A DNA stretch of 64,000 nt from Luteimicrobium subarcticum (GTDB lineage: Bacteria > Actinomycetota > Actinomycetes > Actinomycetales > Cellulomonadaceae): the NCBI RefSeq assembly GCF_002798015.1, contig NZ_PGTZ01000007.1:1-64000 (forward strand), in the 5' to 3' direction. Of this stretch, positions 7,321-16,114 are shown in pieces. How positions within the stretch are numbered: the stretch's first letter is position 1; each line of letters begins with the position of its first letter. The position numbers were made by a program, and so were the translations under genes. Under the pieces are notes generated by a model that worked only from the letters and a program-made list of their open reading frames with translations, searched no databases and was not told the origin of the DNA.

Positions 7321-10300
7321 ATGACGACAGCACGACGGCGTGAGGTCCACGCCCCACCGGCCCGCGGCCGGGCCCTGACCGGCGGCCTCCTGGCCGTCGT
7401 CCTCGGGCTCGGCCTCGGAGCGGGCACGATCGGTGCGGCCCAGGCCGCGCCCGGAGGAGACATGACCAGCCCTGACCTGACCGACCCCGCGTCGGCCGAC
7501 CTCGGACCGTCGCTCAACACGACGTTCGTGACGCACGACGGCAAGCACCTCGAGCTCGACGGCTCGACGTTCCGGTTCGCCGGGACGAACGCGTACTGGC
7601 TCGGCCTGGACGAGAACGTGCCGCCGGGCACGGTCGACTACCCGACGGCGTTCCGCATCCGCGACGCGATCGACACGGCGTCGGCGATGGGTGCGACCGT
7701 GGTCCGCTCGCACATGCTCGTCTCGACGGGCACCGCGAAGTCGGTGCTGCCCTCGAAGGACGCCGGCTACCAGCAGGGCGCGTTCGACACGATCGACTAC
7801 GCGATCGCGTACGCGGGGAGCAAGGGGATCCGGCTCGTCCTGCCCCTGACGGACAACTGGGCGTACTACCACGGCGGCCTGCGGGACTTCGCGCGCTCGT
7901 ACGGCCTGTGCGCGAGCTCGACCGCGGACTGCCCGGAGTTCTACTCCGACCCCCGGGTCGTCGCCGACTTCCAGGACTACGTCCGCACCGTGCTCGACCA
8001 CGTCAACCCCTCCACCGGCCTCGCGCTCAAGGACGACCCGACGGTCATGGCGTGGGAGCTCGGCAACGAGCTCGAGGGCATGACGCCCGCCTGGATCGAC
8101 ACGATCGCCGCCCAGCTCCGCGCGCAGGCACCGCGGCAGCTCGTGGCCGCGGGCCGGCGATTCGACATCGACCCCGACACGCTCGCCGCGAAGGACGTCG
8201 ACATGGTCGACGTGCACTACTACCCGCCGACGACGGCGAAGGTCCGCGCGGACGCGAAGACGATCACGGACGCCGGCAAGGTCTACATCGCGGGCGAGTA
8301 CGACTCGAACGTCGCGAGCACGCTCCTCCCGACGCTCGTCGACGACGCCGACGTCACCGGCATGCTGTCCTGGTCGCTCTTCCCGCACGACGACACGAGC
8401 GGGTTCGTGCAGCACGACGACGGGTTCCAGGTCCACTACCCGGGCGACTCGGAGAAGATGCGGGCGAACGTCGCCGCGCAGCAGGCGTACGCGAGGGCCC
8501 TCGGCGTGACGATCCACGCACCGGTCACCCGGGCGCCCCTCGTGACGTCCGTGACCAGCGACTACGGCCTGCACCGCCTCGCATGGCGCGGTGCGACCGG
8601 TGCCGTCGGGTACGACGTGCAGCGCCGGGACGGCGACGCGTGGAAGACCCTCACCGGCGAGCCCGTGGGCGACGCACCCTGGCTCGACACGGCCACGCAG
8701 GGCGCCGCGACGTACCGGGTCGTCCCGGTCGCCGCGGACGGCACCCGCGGGCCGGCGTCCGACCCCGTCGAGGTCGGCGCGGCCGAGCAGGTCCAGGTCG
8801 ACGCCGTCGGCTCGCTCACCCCGCTCGCGGCCCACACCGGCGTCGAGGTGCGCCCGCTCGGCGAGGACGCCGTCGTCCACCCGCAGGGCGACGCAGCCGG
8901 CTCGGCGACCTGGGCGGCGCCGGGCGTGCGCGAGATCCGGCTGGACGTGGTCGCGCCGGACGCACCCCGGCTCACGCTGGCCGCCGGCACGTCCGGAGCG
9001 GCGTGGTCGACGCTCGACGCCGACGTCAGCGCTGCCGGCTCCGGCCGCTGGACGGTCACGGCCGCCATCCCGTCCGGCGCCGAGGCCGACACGGTCCGCG
9101 TCTCCTGGCCCGAGCGCGCGGTGCAGACCGGCGTCACCCGGGTCACGCCGCGCAGCGCCCCTGCCGAGGCGGTCCTCGTGGACCGGCTCGACGACCTGTC
9201 CCGCACGACGGCCCGGACGGGCTCGCTCGGGATCGACACCGGCAACGCGGCGCTGCTCGGCGGCGACGCGGCGCGGGCCAAGCGGGACGCGGCGGGCGCC
9301 GCGTCGGCCACCTGGAAGGTCTCGACCGACGACGCACCCGACGGCGTCAGCGGGTTCGACGCCACCGCGTACTACTGGCCCGACCAGGCGCCCGAGCGCC
9401 TCACGTTCGCCGTGTCGTCCGACGGCACGACGTGGCAGGACGTCACGCCGGCGCTGGCCACGACGGCGGGCGTGCAGGGCGGCGCGTGGACGCGGGACGT
9501 CGCGAGCGTCCGCGGGCTGACCGACGTCCGCTGGGTGCGCGTGAGCTGGCCCGACGGCAGCACCCCCGAGTGGGCGCAGCAGCTCGGCGAGCTGCGGCTC
9601 CTCGCGCCCGCGTCCGGTGCGTCTGCCCCGCCGGGTCCGGTCGTCCTCTCGACGCCCGCCGACGACGCGGCCGGCGTGCGCGGCGCGCCCACCCTCACCT
9701 GGCAGCCCGCGGCGCGCGCCGCGGTGTACCGGGTGACACTCTCCGCCCACGCGGACCTGTCCGACCCGGTCGCGACGACGGAGACGACCGCGACGTCGTT
9801 CGCCCCGGCGGTCACGTTGCGGGACGCCACGACGTACCACTGGCGGGTCGTGGCCGTGAACGGCACGGGCACGACGCCGTCCGCGGTCGCCTCGTTCACG
9901 ACCGCCACGCGGCCCGTCGACCCCGTCGTCGTCGACGGCTACTCCTACGGGACCGACGCCGCGGTCGCCGCGGCCTACACCCGCAACACAGGCGGCGGCG
10001 CGGTCGCCCCGACCCTCGTGCCCTCGGGCGCGGGCACCGGGCACGGGACCGCGATGCGCCTGACGTTCGACCTCGGCAGCCCCGGGTACGCCGGTGTGAC
10101 GCGCACCCTGCCGTCGGGCGTCCAGGACTGGTGGGGTTACGACGGCCTGTCGCTGTGGCTCGACCGCAGCGCGATGGCTGCCGGGCAGAAGGTCACCGTG
10201 CAGATCGTCGCGGGCGGCGCCTACTGGGAGGCCACCCTTCCGGACCCCGGGCCGCACGCGGCGGGCGTCGTCACGATCCCCTTCGGCGACTTCGCGCCGC

Positions 10301-11232
10301 CGTCGTGGGCGTCGGGAGAGTCGACGCTGGACCTCACGAAGGTCACCCAGCTGTCGTTCTACCTCGGCGGCTCCGGCGCGGGCGTGCTCGGCGTCGACGA
10401 CGTGCGCGCGGTGCGCGTCGACACGAAGGCGCCCGTCGTGACCCTCTCCTCGGACCCCAGCGTGCCTGCCGGGTCGTGGGCGACGACTCCTGTGACGGTC
10501 ACGGCGACCGCGCGAGACGACCTCGACGCGAAGCCCGTGGTCGAGACCCGCGTCGGCGACGGCCCGTGGTCGGCGGGACCGGCCGAGTCTGCCGGTCCGT
10601 CCCGGCTTGTGGTCGTTGACGCGGAGGGCACGACGACCGTGTCCGCGCGCGCCACCGACACCGCCGGGAACACGTCCGAGGCCGTCTCCACGACGGTGCG
10701 CATCGACACCGTGGCCCCGAGCGTCACGGCGAAGCTCGCCGGCCGCACGGTCACCCTCGCCGCCCACGACGCCACCTCCGGGGTCGCCCGCGTGGAGTAC
10801 CGGCTCCCCGGCGGCGCGTGGACGACGTACGACAAGCCCGTCGCGGTCCCCGCCGGCGTGGGGTCGGTCGCCTTCCGGGCCACCGACGTCGCGGGCAACG
10901 CGTCCGCGGCGCAGGAGCTCGTCGTCCCCGGGACGGCACGCGCGGTGGTGGTCGCCCTCGCGCTGCCGCTCGTGGTGCGCGCGGGCGGGACGGTCGACGT
11001 CCTCGCGGTCGTCGGCGGCACCCACGGCGTCGCGACCGGCACGGTCACCGTGCGCGACGCGTCCGGCACGGCCGTCGGGTCCGGAACCCTGCGGTCCGGC
11101 GTGGCGTCGGTCCGCGTCACCGCCCCCACGCTCGCCGGCAGCACCGCGCTGACCGTCGAGTACACCGGCGACGCCACCTACGCGCCGTCGCGCACCACCA
11201 CCTGGGTCCTCGTCACGAAGGGAGTGCGCTGA
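7321..11232 (+). CDS. Very large secreted multidomain GH5 mannanase-like enzyme
   Basis: 1303 aa, ATG 7321 with GAAGGAG upstream. A signal peptide covers about 1-44. The GH5 barrel (about 60-395) has WELGNELEG with acid/base Glu250 and YIAGEYDS with nucleophile Glu326. Its layout (FAGTNAYWLG, VVRSHM, DNWAYY) is like GH5 beta-mannanases of the GH5_7 type. After it come an FN3-like domain (about 402-490), a long galactose-binding/discoidin-like region (about 495-760), a second FN3 (about 770-865), and a CBM (about 867-1035) similar to that of the GH26 at 1747-4074. Then follow Ig-like repeats and a C-terminal Ig-like beta-domain (1040-1303). No sortase or SLH anchor is visible. A mannan-active enzyme is most likely; beta-mannosidase or other GH5 specificity is possible. 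Confidence 0.85.
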   Translation: MTTARRREVHAPPARGRALTGGLLAVVLGLGLGAGTIGAAQAAPGGDMTSPDLTDPASADLGPSLNTTFVTHDGKHLELDGSTFRFAGTNAYWLGLDENVPPGTVDYPTAFRIRDAIDTASAMGATVVRSHMLVSTGTAKSVLPSKDAGYQQGAFDTIDYAIAYAGSKGIRLVLPLTDNWAYYHGGLRDFARSYGLCASSTADCPEFYSDPRVVADFQDYVRTVLDHVNPSTGLALKDDPTVMAWELGNELEGMTPAWIDTIAAQLRAQAPRQLVAAGRRFDIDPDTLAAKDVDMVDVHYYPPTTAKVRADAKTITDAGKVYIAGEYDSNVASTLLPTLVDDADVTGMLSWSLFPHDDTSGFVQHDDGFQVHYPGDSEKMRANVAAQQAYARALGVTIHAPVTRAPLVTSVTSDYGLHRLAWRGATGAVGYDVQRRDGDAWKTLTGEPVGDAPWLDTATQGAATYRVVPVAADGTRGPASDPVEVGAAEQVQVDAVGSLTPLAAHTGVEVRPLGEDAVVHPQGDAAGSATWAAPGVREIRLDVVAPDAPRLTLAAGTSGAAWSTLDADVSAAGSGRWTVTAAIPSGAEADTVRVSWPERAVQTGVTRVTPRSAPAEAVLVDRLDDLSRTTARTGSLGIDTGNAALLGGDAARAKRDAAGAASATWKVSTDDAPDGVSGFDATAYYWPDQAPERLTFAVSSDGTTWQDVTPALATTAGVQGGAWTRDVASVRGLTDVRWVRVSWPDGSTPEWAQQLGELRLLAPASGASAPPGPVVLSTPADDAAGVRGAPTLTWQPAARAAVYRVTLSAHADLSDPVATTETTATSFAPAVTLRDATTYHWRVVAVNGTGTTPSAVASFTTATRPVDPVVVDGYSYGTDAAVAAAYTRNTGGGAVAPTLVPSGAGTGHGTAMRLTFDLGSPGYAGVTRTLPSGVQDWWGYDGLSLWLDRSAMAAGQKVTVQIVAGGAYWEATLPDPGPHAAGVVTIPFGDFAPPSWASGESTLDLTKVTQLSFYLGGSGAGVLGVDDVRAVRVDTKAPVVTLSSDPSVPAGSWATTPVTVTATARDDLDAKPVVETRVGDGPWSAGPAESAGPSRLVVVDAEGTTTVSARATDTAGNTSEAVSTTVRIDTVAPSVTAKLAGRTVTLAAHDATSGVARVEYRLPGGAWTTYDKPVAVPAGVGSVAFRATDVAGNASAAQELVVPGTARAVVVALALPLVVRAGGTVDVLAVVGGTHGVATGTVTVRDASGTAVGSGTLRSGVASVRVTAPTLAGSTALTVEYTGDATYAPSRTTTWVLVTKGVR

Positions 11233-11233
11233 C

Positions 11234-12271
11234 ATGCGCCTCAGTCACGGAACGGGTGCGCTGCGGCGCACCGGAGCAGTCGGCATCGGCGTCGTCCTCG
11301 CGGCGTCCGTCCTCGTCGGAGGAGGTGGCGCAGTGGCGTCGTCGGGTCATGGCTCGGGGCACGGTCCTGGGCCGGTCGGTGGGCACGGCCGCTGCACGAC
11401 GGCCGTCGCCGCCGGGACCCACCAGGTCCCGGTGACGTTCGGCGGGGCGCGCTACGACGTCCGCGTCCACGTCCCGGCGGGGGTGCGGAGCCCGGCGCTC
11501 GTCCTCGACCTGCACGGGAGCGGCGCGGACGGAGCGGCGCAGTCGGCGATCAGCGGTCTCGACGCGCTCGGCGACGAGAAGGGGTTCGTCGCCGTCGAGC
11601 CGGACGGGGCGATCCCGCTGAACGGCGGCTGGGCGTGGAACGTGCCGGGTGTGCCGACCACGGCCGGGCAGATGCCCCCCGCCGACGCCCGGGACGACGT
11701 CGCCTTCCTCGGTGCCGTGATCGACCAGGTGGGTCGGGTGGTGTGCGCCGACGACCGGCGCGTCTACGCGACCGGGTACTCGGGCGGCGGACGCATGGCG
11801 TCGGCGCTCGCGTGCCGGCTGTCCGACCGGCTCGCTGCCGTGGGCACGGTCGCGGGTCTGCGGGCGGGTCGGCCGTCGCCGCTCGACACGTCCGTCCCGG
11901 ACGTCGCCGACTGCACGCCCACCCGGGCAGTACCGGTCGTCGAGTTCCACGGCGACGCGGACTACACCAACCCGTACCAGGGCAGCTCCGACCTGCGGTG
12001 GGGCTACACGGTGCCCGTCGCGGTGCAGACCTGGGCCCGTCTCGACGGCTGCCGGGTCGGCCCGACCACGACCGTCGTGTCGGAGCACGTCACGCGGTAC
12101 GCCTACTCCCGGTGCTCGTCCGGTGCGGACGTGCAGCTCTACCGGGTCGCCGGCGGCGGCCACACGTGGCCGGGGACGAGCGTCGACCAGAGCAGCAACG
12201 GGACGGTCACGCAGGAGATCAGCGCGAGCCGGATCCTGTGGGACTTCTTCGCGGCGCACCCGCGGCGGTGA
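11234..12271 (+). CDS. Secreted PHB-depolymerase/feruloyl-esterase-like hydrolase (CE1 type)
   Basis: 345 aa, starting 1 bp after the GH5 stop, so in the same operon. A signal peptide (about 1-35) is followed by a short Gly/His-rich stretch. The alpha/beta-hydrolase fold has nucleophile Ser183 in GYSGGGRM, an acid region at FHGDADYTNPY, and the catalytic His in GGGHTWPG near the C terminus. This is the LpqC/poly(3-hydroxybutyrate) depolymerase-like family, which includes CE1 acetyl and feruloyl esterases. Within a mannan locus it would most simply remove acetyl or feruloyl groups from hemicellulose. PHB hydrolysis is less likely because no PHB genes are nearby. Confidence 0.82.
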   Translation: MRLSHGTGALRRTGAVGIGVVLAASVLVGGGGAVASSGHGSGHGPGPVGGHGRCTTAVAAGTHQVPVTFGGARYDVRVHVPAGVRSPALVLDLHGSGADGAAQSAISGLDALGDEKGFVAVEPDGAIPLNGGWAWNVPGVPTTAGQMPPADARDDVAFLGAVIDQVGRVVCADDRRVYATGYSGGGRMASALACRLSDRLAAVGTVAGLRAGRPSPLDTSVPDVADCTPTRAVPVVEFHGDADYTNPYQGSSDLRWGYTVPVAVQTWARLDGCRVGPTTTVVSEHVTRYAYSRCSSGADVQLYRVAGGGHTWPGTSVDQSSNGTVTQEISASRILWDFFAAHPRR

Positions 12272-12275
12272 GGTC

Positions 12276-12293
12276 CCGGGGCTCAGGCCCCGG
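12276..12293. terminator. Bidirectional hairpin between esterase and LacI genes
   Basis: A perfect 7-bp stem CCGGGGC/GCCCCGG with a 4-nt loop sits between two convergent genes. The stop codon of the minus-strand LacI gene lies in the loop region. Confidence 0.5.
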
Positions 12294-13305
12294 TGCGCGG
12301 CGGCCGCTCGCCCGAGCCGCGGCGCACGAGACGGGTGGGCACGACCACGTGCTCCGTCGGGCGGTCCGGTTCGCGCACGCGGGCGAGCGCGAGCCGGGCC
12401 GCCTGCTCCCCGAGGGCGACGGCGTCGAACGCGACGACGGTCAGGCCGAGGACGTCGGCCAGGTCGAGGTCGTCGAACCCGATCACGGCACGGTCCGAGC
12501 TCGGGCCGAGCGCGCGCAGGACTGCGGCGCTCGCCCGGCCGTTCCCGGCGAGGAACGCGGTCGGCGCGTCCGGCCGGCGCACGAGGCCGTGCACCGCCTC
12601 CTCCAGGAGGTCCGGCGTCGGCACGAGCCGCTCCCAGCGGGCCGTGTCGACGACACCCGCCTCGCGCAGCGCGTCCCGGTACCCGGCGAGCCGCTCGCGG
12701 TGCGTGTGCACGTCGCCGGGGGAGGCCACGAACGCGACACGACGGTGGCCCGCCGCGGTGAGCGACCGCACCGCGGCGGCCGCACCCTCCCGGTTGGCGA
12801 GCACCACGCTGTCGGCGTCGAGCCCCTGGCCGGGGCGGTCGACGCACACCATCGGCGTGCCGGCCTCGGCGTCGGGGGAGAGGTAGGACTGGTCGTCGCC
12901 GGCCGGTACGAGCAGGAGCGCCCGGACGCGCTGGGCCAGCATCGAGGCCGTGCACCGGCGCTCGGTCGCGGGGTCGTCCTCGCTCGCGGCGAGCAGCAGG
13001 GTCAGCCCGTGCTCGGCGGCGACCCGCTCGACCCCCGCCGCGACCTGCGCGTAGAAGGGGTTGGTGACGCGGCCGATGACGAAGCCGAGCGTGGCTGCCG
13101 TCCCGCCGCTGCGCAGGTCGCGCGCGAGGTGGTTGGGCCGGAAGCGGAGCGACGCGGCGGCCGCCTCGACGCGGCGTCGGGTCTCGTCGGAGACGGGTCC
13201 GCCGGAGAACACGCGGGACACGGTCTTCGCGCTCACTCCCGCGACCCGGGCGACGTCGGTGAGGGTCGCGCGCGGTCGTCCGGGCGGTGCTGCCCCCTGG
13301 TCCAC
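12283..13305 (-). CDS. LacI-family transcriptional regulator (first of two)
   Basis: 340 aa. The helix-turn-helix is near residues 15-36 (TLTDVARVAGVSAKTVSRVF), followed by a hinge and a periplasmic-binding-like effector domain (GFVIGRVTNPFYAQV to FDDLDLADVLG). GTG 13305 is supported by TAGGGT exactly 6 nt upstream, a leaderless start. The gene faces the esterase end to end and diverges from the second LacI gene. It is a candidate repressor of the mannan genes that binds the AAGCGCTT sites, with a manno-oligosaccharide as inducer. Either LacI protein could fill that role. Confidence 0.9.
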   Translation of the reverse strand: MDQGAAPPGRPRATLTDVARVAGVSAKTVSRVFSGGPVSDETRRRVEAAAASLRFRPNHLARDLRSGGTAATLGFVIGRVTNPFYAQVAAGVERVAAEHGLTLLLAASEDDPATERRCTASMLAQRVRALLLVPAGDDQSYLSPDAEAGTPMVCVDRPGQGLDADSVVLANREGAAAAVRSLTAAGHRRVAFVASPGDVHTHRERLAGYRDALREAGVVDTARWERLVPTPDLLEEAVHGLVRRPDAPTAFLAGNGRASAAVLRALGPSSDRAVIGFDDLDLADVLGLTVVAFDAVALGEQAARLALARVREPDRPTEHVVVPTRLVRRGSGERPPRTGA

Positions 13306-13311
13306 GGGGGG

Positions 13312-13317
13312 ACCCTA
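13312..13317 (-). promoter_or_regulatory. Leaderless -10 box of LacI gene
   Basis: TAGGGT on the minus strand is followed by 6 nt and the GTG start at 13305, so transcription should begin at or next to the start codon. Confidence 0.55.
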
Positions 13318-13377
13318 GCAGCGTGGACGCGCTCCGCCGGGGGGCAGGACGGATACGCTGGCAGGCGTCCGCGAGCG

Positions 13378-13403
13378 GTGTCGGACACGGGTGTCGGACA
13401 CGG
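13378..13403. promoter_or_regulatory. Tandem 13-bp repeat, candidate operator between divergent LacI genes
   Basis: GTGTCGGACACGG occurs twice head to tail (13378-13390 and 13391-13403). Each copy holds an inverted repeat GTGTC/GACAC. The repeat lies between the two divergent LacI genes, downstream of a TACGCT -10-like box at 13354-13359 on the plus strand. It may be an autoregulatory site for one of them. Confidence 0.5.
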
Positions 13404-13451
13404 GGTGCCGGGCGTGGGTCGTCGGACCTGAGGAGCAGAGGGAGTCAGCAC

Positions 13452-14477
13452 GTGGCGCGCATCACGATCACGGACATCGCGCGGCGCGCCGGTGTGTCGA
13501 CGGGCGCGGTGTCGTACGCCCTCAACGACCGCCCCGGCGTCTCGAAGGAGACCCGCGCGCGGATCCTCGAGATCGCCGCCGAGATGGGCTGGCAGCCGTC
13601 GTCCGCGGCGCGGTCGCTGTCGGGCGCGAAGACCGAGACGGTGGGCCTGGTGCTCGCGCGCGACCCCAGCACGCTCGGCGTCGAGTCGTTCTACATGCAG
13701 TTCATCGCGGGCATCGAGTCGGAGCTGCAGAAGCGGTCGTACGGCCTGCTGCTGCAGGTCGTGCCCGACCAGGACTCCGAGCTGCGGACCTACCGCACGT
13801 GGCGCGCCGCGCGCCGGGTCGACGGGGTCGTCCTCGTGGACCCGCGCGTGGACGACCCCCGCGTCGCGCTGCTCGCCGAGGAGGACGCCCTGCCGGCCGT
13901 GGTCGTGGGCGACACGACCCTCGCGGGCGGCCTCCCGAACGTGTGGACGGACGACGCGGCCGCGATCCGCGAGTCGGTGCGCTACCTCCATGCCGCGGGG
14001 CACCGCCGCATCGCCCGCATCGCGGGCACGGAGGGGTACGGGCACACCCTGATCCGGGACGAGGCGTTCGACGACGAGGTGCAGCGCCTCGGCGTGCACG
14101 GGGTGGTCGCGCGCACGGACTACACGCCGGACCAGGGTGCGACCGCCACGCGGTCGCTGCTGACGTCGGGTGACGCGGACCGTCCGACAGCGTTCATCTA
14201 CGACAACGACGTGATGGCGCTCGCGGGCCTGGGCGTGGCCGCCGAGCTCGGCCTCCGGGTGCCGGACGACCTGTCGATCATCGCGTGGGACGACTCGCCG
14301 CTGTGCGAGGCGACGTTCCCGCGCCTGTCGGCGCTGAGCCACGACGTGACGCGGTTCGGTGCGCACGTGGCGCGCCGCCTGTTCGACCGCGTGGACGGCA
14401 AGCCGGGCGGCAGCTTCCTCGACTCGACGCCGACGCTGCGTCCTCGCGGGACGACCGCCCCCCTGCGCCGCGGCTGA
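13452..14477 (+). CDS. LacI-family transcriptional regulator (second), next to the sugar transporter
   Basis: 341 aa from GTG 13452, chosen because the product then begins with the standard LacI HTH (ITITDIARRAGVSTGAVSYA) and GAGGGAG lies upstream. The longer frame from 13287 would add unrelated residues. An effector-binding domain of periplasmic-binding fold runs from about residue 60 to the end (TVGLVLARDPSTLG, FIYDNDVMALAGLG, IAWDDSPLCEATFP). The gene sits directly upstream of the ABC transporter genes, whose promoter has the palindrome TTAAGCGCTTAA. This makes it the more likely local repressor. The inducer is probably a manno-oligosaccharide (inference). Confidence 0.9.
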   Translation: MARITITDIARRAGVSTGAVSYALNDRPGVSKETRARILEIAAEMGWQPSSAARSLSGAKTETVGLVLARDPSTLGVESFYMQFIAGIESELQKRSYGLLLQVVPDQDSELRTYRTWRAARRVDGVVLVDPRVDDPRVALLAEEDALPAVVVGDTTLAGGLPNVWTDDAAAIRESVRYLHAAGHRRIARIAGTEGYGHTLIRDEAFDDEVQRLGVHGVVARTDYTPDQGATATRSLLTSGDADRPTAFIYDNDVMALAGLGVAAELGLRVPDDLSIIAWDDSPLCEATFPRLSALSHDVTRFGAHVARRLFDRVDGKPGGSFLDSTPTLRPRGTTAPLRRG

Positions 14478-14535
14478 CGCAGCCGCAGGGTCTGCCCGCC
14501 GCGCCGCACCGATACGCAACCGTGATCCCGGTGTC

Positions 14536-14564
14536 TTGACGCGCGCGAACTTAAGCGCTTAACT
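14536..14564 (+). promoter_or_regulatory. Promoter and perfect LacI-type operator of the sugar ABC operon
   Basis: -35 TTGACG (14536-14541), 17-bp spacer, -10 TTAACT (14559-14564). The perfect 12-bp palindrome TTAAGCGCTTAA (14551-14562) covers the spacer end and -10. It shares the AAGCGCTT core with the GH26/GH30 promoter. A weaker copy, TTAAGCGAT, lies at 14609-14617. Confidence 0.7.
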
Positions 14565-14582
14565 CTCTCTATCAGCACGGGA

Positions 14583-14599
14583 CCGAGATTCGTTCTCGG
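14583..14599 (+). other. Small hairpin in the 5' leader of the sugar-binding-protein gene
   Basis: CCGAGA and TCTCGG pair around a TTCGT loop in the untranslated leader, about 70 bp before the start codon. It may stabilise the mRNA; no riboswitch family is recognised. Confidence 0.35.
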
Positions 14600-14670
14600 C
14601 TGTGCTCATTAAGCGATCCACCTCAGGGCTCCCGCCCTGGTCAACGACGACACAGGAAAGCGAGACAGAC

Positions 14671-16002
14671 ATGACCCGACGGCTCATCGCGACCGCGGCC
14701 GGCGCTGCCGTGATCGCCCTGTCGCTCAGCGCGTGCGTGGGCGGCAGCAACGGCTCCGGAGACAGCGCGACGGCGAACGCCGACGCGTTCAAGGGCGACG
14801 TCAAGGGCACGATCACCGTCCTGACGAACCGCACCGACCTCGTCGACACGACGCTCAAGGACTACTCCGCCGCGTTCGCCAAGAAGTACCCCGGCACCAC
14901 GGTGAAGTGGGAGGCGATCACCAACTACGAGGACGACGTCACCATCCGCCTCAACTCGAAGGACTACGGCGACGTCCTGCTCATCCCGAACAAGGTCGCC
15001 AAGGACCAGCTCGGCCAGTTCTTCGAGCCCCTCGGCACGGTCGACGACCTCGGCAAGACCTACCGGTTCGTCAACGAGCAGGCGTACGGCGGCAACGTCT
15101 ACGGCCTCGCCACGTTCGGCACGGCGCAGGGCTACGTCGTGAACAAGAAGGTCTGGGCGAAGGCCGGCATCACCACGCCGCCGAAGACCACCGAGGAGTT
15201 CCTCCAGGACCTCCAGGCCATCAAGGACCAGGAGCCGGGCGTCACGCCGTACTACACGAACTACGCCGACGGCTGGCCCCTCACGCAGTGGCAGTCGAAC
15301 CAGGGCGAGATCGCGGGCCCCGACACCGTCCAGCAGCGCGACGCCGACGACGCCCCCTGGGCCGCGGGCAAGGAGCAGTCCACGATGGACGGCCTCCTGT
15401 TCGACGTCGTCCACCAGAAGCTCTCCGAGGCCGACCCCACGACGACCAACTGGGAGGAGTCGAAGAACCTCCTCGGCACCGGCAAGGTCGCCACCATGGT
15501 GCTCGGCTCGTGGGCCGTCCCGCAGATGCAGGACGCCGCGGTCAAGGCCGGCGGCTCGAAGGACGACATCACCTTCTGGCCCATGCCGTGGCAGAAGGAC
15601 GGCGCGTTCCAGTCGACAGTGGGCGGCGACTACAAGATCGGCATCAGCAAGACGTCGAAGAACCTGCCGACCGCCAAGGCGTTCCTCGACTGGTTCGAGG
15701 ACGAGTCCGGCTTCTCCGCCGCCCAGGGCGGCCTGTCGCCGCGGATCGACGGCGCGACGCCCGACGTCCTCGCCGACTTCACGAAGTACGGCGTCAAGAC
15801 GCTCGAGCTGCAGCCGGCCCCGGCCGGCAAGGAGTCGCTGGACTCCGACATCTACAACGCCGCCGAGATCGACCTCACCGGGCCGAACTACAAGAAGAAG
15901 CTCGTGGACATCGCACGCGGTGCCGCGAAGGGCGACAAGGACTCCTACTTCGCCGACCTGAACAAGAAGTGGGCCGAGGCCCGCACCCAGGTCGCCAAGT
16001 GA
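14671..16002 (+). CDS. Sugar ABC transporter substrate-binding lipoprotein
   Basis: 443 aa from ATG 14671, preceded by AGGAAAG. An in-frame TTG upstream is rejected because the signal peptide begins at MTRRLIATAAG. The lipobox is LSAC with lipidated Cys22. The mature part is a family 1 extracellular solute-binding protein (ITVLTNRTDLVDTTLKDYSAAFAKKYPG; GLATFGTAQGYVVNKKVW). It would capture oligosaccharides at the outer face of the membrane and deliver them to the two permeases downstream. Its place between a LacI gene and beta-mannosidase makes manno-oligosaccharides the likely ligand. A strong hairpin at 16019-16056 separates it from the permeases. Confidence 0.93.
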   Translation: MTRRLIATAAGAAVIALSLSACVGGSNGSGDSATANADAFKGDVKGTITVLTNRTDLVDTTLKDYSAAFAKKYPGTTVKWEAITNYEDDVTIRLNSKDYGDVLLIPNKVAKDQLGQFFEPLGTVDDLGKTYRFVNEQAYGGNVYGLATFGTAQGYVVNKKVWAKAGITTPPKTTEEFLQDLQAIKDQEPGVTPYYTNYADGWPLTQWQSNQGEIAGPDTVQQRDADDAPWAAGKEQSTMDGLLFDVVHQKLSEADPTTTNWEESKNLLGTGKVATMVLGSWAVPQMQDAAVKAGGSKDDITFWPMPWQKDGAFQSTVGGDYKIGISKTSKNLPTAKAFLDWFEDESGFSAAQGGLSPRIDGATPDVLADFTKYGVKTLELQPAPAGKESLDSDIYNAAEIDLTGPNYKKKLVDIARGAAKGDKDSYFADLNKKWAEARTQVAK

Positions 16003-16018
16003 CGGTCTGACCCGTTCC

Positions 16019-16056
16019 CGGGCGAGCGGTGGGGGTGCCGCCCCGCCGCTCGCCCG
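16019..16056 (+). terminator. Intra-operon hairpin between binding-protein and permease genes
   Basis: A perfect 11-bp stem (CGGGCGAGCGG at 16019-16029 with 16046-16056) follows the binding-protein stop codon. Such hairpins often raise the level of binding protein over permeases by partial termination or 3'-end protection. Confidence 0.55.
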
Positions 16057-16114
16057 TCACGCCGGCGTCCCGTCCTCATCACTACCTTCCCGAATTGCCT
16101 GAGAGGTGCCCGTC

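Noticed and set aside
5791..11235. Long open frame of 1814 codons on the minus strand across the GH26 and GH5 genes
   Set aside because: It is the antisense shadow of high-GC coding genes, rich in Arg, Gly and Val with no domain; the plus-strand genes have signal peptides and catalytic motifs.
13287..13451. Upstream start extending the second LacI protein
   Set aside because: The LacI HTH always begins near residue 1-5; the extra residues resemble intergenic sequence and include the tandem repeat.
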